DNA from: Bacillota bacterium
GTDB lineage: Bacteria; Bacillota; Clostridia; Acetivibrionales; DSM-1351
Length of the DNA stretch: 35,303 nt
Assembly: GCA_023431385.1 (NCBI GenBank)
Contig: JAEYWA010000031.1
Span: 1 to 35,303, forward strand
Reading direction: 5' to 3'
Shown: positions 31,682 to 35,303 of the stretch, in pieces
How positions within the stretch are numbered: position 1 is the first letter of the stretch
Layout: the number at the start of each line of letters is the position of its first letter
The notes under the pieces: generated by a model
Databases searched by the model: none
Told to the model about the DNA's origin: nothing
Seen by the model: the letters and a program-made list of their open reading frames with translations, nothing else
Made by a program: the position numbers and the translations under genes

Positions 31682-32923
31682 TTATATTTTAATATCGCCC
31701 TTTAAATTCCCTACTGCCGACATACTCAGCTTGTCGTATTGAAATACCATATCGATTACTTCACGTATATTGTCCATTGTAACATTATCCATTTTTTGAA
31801 GCACCTCTTCAGGGGTATTTATTCTGCCAAGCATAAGTTCAGCCTTTCCGATACTGTTCATTCGACTGTTAGTACTTTCAAGTCCTAGAATGAAATTGCC
31901 TTTCATCTGCTCTTTTGACTTAATAAGTTCATCCTTTGATATGCCTTTTTTAATCAGAAGATCAATTTCCTTTTTTGCCAGATCAATAACAGTCTGGAGA
32001 TATTCAGGATTCATACCGGCATAAATCACAAACAGACCAGCGGTTTTATAAGTAGAGGGATATGAATAAATGGAATATACAAGTCCTTTCTCTTCCCTGA
32101 TTTTTTGGAAAAGACGTGAACTCATTCCTCCTCCAAATATGTTATTAAGTGCCAATAAGGAATAAATTTTATCGTCTCCGTGTTCTATGCCCTTAAAGCC
32201 CATGCACAAGTGAACCTGTTCGGTATCCTTTTCCCTTATAACCCTATCAGTTTTATATTCTGCCGGAGAATATTTTTTGCTGCAGACCTTATCATTTTTC
32301 CAATGCCCGAAATATTTTTTGACATTCTCTATAAGCTCATCCTCATTAAAGTTTCCAGCGACAGAAATAACCGTATTGTCCGGAGTATATGTTTCCTGCA
32401 TGTATTGGTTAATCATTTTCCTATCAAATTTATCAATACACTCTTGCGTTCCCAATATAGGGTAACCCAGTGAGTTTCCGCTCCAAACCATCTCGGAAAA
32501 AATATCATGAACCAATTCCTCTGGAGAATCTTCATACATTCCAATCTCTTCAACTACTACTTTTTTCTCAACTTTAATATCGCCACTGGCAAATTTGGAG
32601 TTAAACAACATATCTGATAAAACGTCCAAAGATACCTTCAAATGGGTATCAAGAGTTTTTGCATAATAGCAGGTACATTCCTTTCCGGTGAATGCGTTTA
32701 TTTGTCCGCCGATAGCATCTATACTTTCAGCTATTTGCTTTGCAGAACGGTCGGTTGTACCTTTAAAAAGCATATGCTCAATAAAATGGGAAATCCCATT
32801 ATTCTTTGTATTTTCATTCCTGGAGCCTGTACCTACCCAAACACCAACTGAAACTGATCTAACATAGGGAATTTTCTCATAGACCAGTCTTAAACCATTA
32901 TCCAGTAATTTTTTTTTATACAT
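31682..32923 (-). CDS. mlpA: M16 (pitrilysin) family zinc peptidase, MlpA/YmxG-like
   Basis: A 413-residue M16B peptidase. The inverted zinc motif HxxEH is 'HFIEH' (His46, Glu49, His50). The distal ligand is probably Glu126 in 'KVVVEEIGMYEDSP', 76 residues downstream as usual. 'GGGMSSRLFQKIREEKGLVY' near 270-290 is the typical R/Y-containing segment of the second half. Such enzymes cut peptides in the cytoplasm or processing chambers. Start ATG 32923 has GGAGG 5 nt upstream; a TTG four codons earlier lacks a site. It follows pnp, the same order as pnpA-ylxY-mlpA in Bacillus subtilis. ylxY and ymxH equivalents are absent here. Confidence 0.93.
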   Translation of the reverse strand: MYKKKLLDNGLRLVYEKIPYVRSVSVGVWVGTGSRNENTKNNGISHFIEHMLFKGTTDRSAKQIAESIDAIGGQINAFTGKECTCYYAKTLDTHLKVSLDVLSDMLFNSKFASGDIKVEKKVVVEEIGMYEDSPEELVHDIFSEMVWSGNSLGYPILGTQECIDKFDRKMINQYMQETYTPDNTVISVAGNFNEDELIENVKKYFGHWKNDKVCSKKYSPAEYKTDRVIREKDTEQVHLCMGFKGIEHGDDKIYSLLALNNIFGGGMSSRLFQKIREEKGLVYSIYSYPSTYKTAGLFVIYAGMNPEYLQTVIDLAKKEIDLLIKKGISKDELIKSKEQMKGNFILGLESTNSRMNSIGKAELMLGRINTPEEVLQKMDNVTMDNIREVIDMVFQYDKLSMSAVGNLKGDIKI

Positions 32924-32989
32924 CAAGTCCTCCAAAGCTGTTTTATATATTTCAGATCAATTGCCATAACAAATCTATAATAGTAAACT

Positions 32990-33015
32990 GGGCGTAAACA
33001 GCTGTGTCTACGCCC
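32990..33015. other. Perfect hairpin between pnp and the M16 peptidase gene
   Basis: GGGCGTA (32990-32996) pairs with TACGCCC (33009-33015) across 12 nt. Neither flank has a T run, so it is not a classical terminator. It may be an RNA processing or stabilising hairpin in the pnp-mlpA transcript. Confidence 0.45.
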
Positions 33016-33110
33016 CTGATAAACAATATTACATTTAATCGTCAATATTACAATATTATATATGCTTCTGTTAAGTGCTAATTTTTATGTTTTTTCTTAT
33101 ACCCGTATCA

Positions 33111-35225
33111 CTATTTAACTTCTTCGGAAGTATTTTCATCGGTCATTGCATCTTTTCTCGAAAGATTTATTCTGCCTTGTTTGTCGATTTCAGTTACCTT
33201 TACAAGAATTTCATCTCCGATGCTTACTACATCTTCAACTTTATCAACTCTCTTTTTGTCAAGTTTTGAAATATGAACAAGTCCCTCTTTTCCTGGTAAT
33301 ATCTCAACAAAAGCTCCGAAGGTAGTTATTCTGGCAACCTTACCCATGAAAATTTCACCGGGCTCGATATCCTTGGCGATACCGTGAATAATTTTTAAAG
33401 CCTTCTGAGCTGCTGCAGCATCAGGAGTCAGTATATACACTCTTCCGTCTTCTTCTATATCAATCTTAACTCCAGTCTCAGCAATGATCTTATTAATCAT
33501 TTTTCCGCCAGGTCCGATAACATCTCTGATTTTTTCAGGATCAATATTTGTTGTTATTATCTTTGGAGCGTAATCTGATAGTTCTTTTCGTGGTGATGGT
33601 ATTGCCTTAAGTATGACATCATTTATTATTTGCAGACGACCCTTTCTTGTAAGCTCAAATGCCTGTCTGATAATTTCATAATTTAAACCGTCTACTTTAA
33701 TATCCATCTGTATTGCAGTAATACCCTCGGTTGTACCCGCTACTTTAAAGTCCATATCGCCGAAGAAATCTTCTATACCCTGTATATCCATAAAAGTTAC
33801 AAAGTTATCAGGATTTTCTTCATCCACTACCAAACCTGCAGATATGCCGGCAACAGGTGCCTTTATAGGAACACCAGCGTCCATAAGGGCCAATGTACTA
33901 CCGCAAACACTTCCCTGTGAAGTAGAACCATTGGACATCAACACTTCTGAAACAAGTCTGAAAGCATAAGGGAATTCATTCTCTGACGGGATTACAGGTA
34001 CAAGTGATCTTTCAGCAAGGGCACCATGACCGATTTCTCTTCTTCCGGGACCTCTGGAAGTCTTTGCCTCACCTACACTGTAGCCTGGGAAGTTATAGTG
34101 GTGCATATATCTCTTGGTTTCTTCTGTGTCAATGCCGTCCATCTTCTGAACATCACCCATTGCACCAAGAGTTATGGTGGTCAGAACCTGTGTTTGTCCT
34201 CTCTGGAAGAGACCTGAACCATGAGTTCTTGGAAGAATTCCTACTTCAGCTGAAAGTGGTCTTATCTCATCAAGGCGTCTTCCGTCAACACGTTTTCCTT
34301 CTTTAAGTATATATTCACGAACAACCTTTTTTTCAAGCTTGTAGATAGCTTCATTAATTTTTGACTGCATGTCGGGGTACTTTTCTGCCAGGGCAGCCTG
34401 AGTATCCTCTGTCAACTTACTAACCTTGTCATCTCTATCCTGCTTGTCAGTAGCCAAAACAGCCTGTCTCATTGTCTCATAGCCAAAAGCTTTTACTGCC
34501 GCAAACAATTCTGCAGGTACTTCTGCTGATTCATAGGCAAATTTTGGCTTACCAATTTCCTTAACGATACCGTTTATAAAGTCACATATCTTTTTAATTT
34601 CTTCATGACCTTTCTTAATTGCATCAAGCATAATCTCATCAGGAACAATATCGGCTCCTGCTTCAATCATTGTAATTTTCTCCTTGGTACCTGCTAGAGT
34701 TACATACATTTTGCTCTTCGCACGTTGCTCTTCATTAGGATTAATTATAACCTCATTATCAATCAAGCCAAGTACAACACCGCCTATGGGGCCGTTAAAA
34801 GGAATATCTGAAATACTAATGGCTATGGATACACCAATCATTGCAGCTATTTCAGGTGAATTATCCTGTTCAACTGACATTACAGTATTTACAACAGCAA
34901 CATCATTTCTAAGATCCTTTGGAAATAGCGGTCTAATCGGTCTGTCTATAACTCTTGATGTTAATATTGCTTTCTCTGAAGGCTTACCTTCTCTCTTAAT
35001 AAAACCACCAGGTATTTTACCTACGGCATATAAACGTTCCTCATAGTCAACGCTGAGAGGGAAAAAATCTATTCCTTCTCTTGGTGATGCAGATGCTGTT
35101 GCGGTTGACATTATTACAGTGTCACCATATCTTATTAATGCTGCTCCGTTTGCCAGCTGTGCCAACTTACCTGTTTCAACAGTAAGTGTTCTTCCGGCAA
35201 GATCCATACTAAATGTTTTAGACAT
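33111..35225 (-). CDS. pnp: Polynucleotide phosphorylase
   Basis: A 704-residue PNPase of usual length. It degrades RNA from the 3' end with phosphate, and can add nucleotides in reverse. Domains in order: first RNase PH-like (about 1-230), the helical linker, second RNase PH-like (about 315-545, 'GSGLFQRGQTQVLTTITLG'), KH (about 555-615, 'IGPGGKMINKIIAETG') and S1 (about 620-690, 'GKVARITTFGAFVEILPGKE'). The ATG has TAGGAGG about 7 nt upstream. The 78 nt upstream, 35226-35303, hold that site and an imperfect ATGCTA/TAGCAT hairpin, perhaps the leader structure or end of an upstream gene such as rpsO, which often precedes pnp. The peptidase gene follows. Confidence 0.98.
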   Translation of the reverse strand: MSKTFSMDLAGRTLTVETGKLAQLANGAALIRYGDTVIMSTATASASPREGIDFFPLSVDYEERLYAVGKIPGGFIKREGKPSEKAILTSRVIDRPIRPLFPKDLRNDVAVVNTVMSVEQDNSPEIAAMIGVSIAISISDIPFNGPIGGVVLGLIDNEVIINPNEEQRAKSKMYVTLAGTKEKITMIEAGADIVPDEIMLDAIKKGHEEIKKICDFINGIVKEIGKPKFAYESAEVPAELFAAVKAFGYETMRQAVLATDKQDRDDKVSKLTEDTQAALAEKYPDMQSKINEAIYKLEKKVVREYILKEGKRVDGRRLDEIRPLSAEVGILPRTHGSGLFQRGQTQVLTTITLGAMGDVQKMDGIDTEETKRYMHHYNFPGYSVGEAKTSRGPGRREIGHGALAERSLVPVIPSENEFPYAFRLVSEVLMSNGSTSQGSVCGSTLALMDAGVPIKAPVAGISAGLVVDEENPDNFVTFMDIQGIEDFFGDMDFKVAGTTEGITAIQMDIKVDGLNYEIIRQAFELTRKGRLQIINDVILKAIPSPRKELSDYAPKIITTNIDPEKIRDVIGPGGKMINKIIAETGVKIDIEEDGRVYILTPDAAAAQKALKIIHGIAKDIEPGEIFMGKVARITTFGAFVEILPGKEGLVHISKLDKKRVDKVEDVVSIGDEILVKVTEIDKQGRINLSRKDAMTDENTSEEVK

Positions 35226-35303
35226 GTTAGTCCTCCTAAGTTTCTAATAGTTTTCATATGCTATTTAAAACTATAGACTGTAGCATGTAGATTCTGCGTC
35301 AAA

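Noticed and set aside
32990..33015. A rho-independent terminator after pnp
   Set aside because: The stem is good but no T run follows on either strand.

Overview
The window looks like chromosomal DNA of a low-GC, spore-forming, anaerobic Firmicute, most likely a Ruminiclostridium-like member of clostridial cluster III. The evidence is the AT-rich sequence, strong GGAGG-type ribosome binding sites with several TTG/GTG starts, dipicolinate synthase genes (dpaA/dpaB), and gene orders shared with Bacillus subtilis (pnp-mlpA-dpaA-dpaB...tepA-ylzJ and miaB-ricA-mutS-mutL-miaA-hfq...lexA/yneA). The genus is an inference; no rRNA is present.

Layout. (1) 1-6561, minus strand: an operon for a membrane complex related to hydrogenase-4 and complex I (HyfB, HyfC, HyfE, HyfF and a NuoC-NuoD-like HyfG cut by the window edge). 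HyfG lacks the first pair of nickel-binding cysteines, so this is probably an energy-converting hydrogenase-related (Ehr-type) complex rather than a true hydrogenase. (2) 6667-7899: lexA and a divergent small LysM membrane protein (YneA-like), with three SOS boxes between them. (3) 7951-15214, minus strand: a frameshifted alpha/beta hydrolase, then hfq, miaA, mutL and mutS. (4) 15427-17344, minus: a RicA/YmcA-like protein with a cysteine-rich tail, and miaB. (5) 17583-22857: a less conserved island with a secreted protein of three similar domains, an exported HtrA-type protease in the same operon, a divergent chorismate mutase-like/hotdog fusion, and an orphan secreted protein. (6) 22980-23953, minus: ylzJ and tepA. 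(7) 24108-29466, plus strand: a response regulator, a sensor kinase whose 3' end is frameshifted, and a MacB/LolE-like ABC exporter. PhoB-like direct repeats lie in front of the exporter genes. (8) 29551-35225, minus: dpaB, dpaA, a degenerate small-ORF region, an M16 peptidase (mlpA-like) and pnp.

How the parts fit together: mutS/mutL, lexA and the YneA-like gene serve DNA repair and the damage response. miaA and miaB act one after the other on A37 of certain tRNAs. dpaA/dpaB make dipicolinate for the spore. The response regulator, kinase and transporter look like one stress-sensing export module set into an otherwise conserved block. No tRNA, rRNA, CRISPR array, phage gene or transposase was seen.
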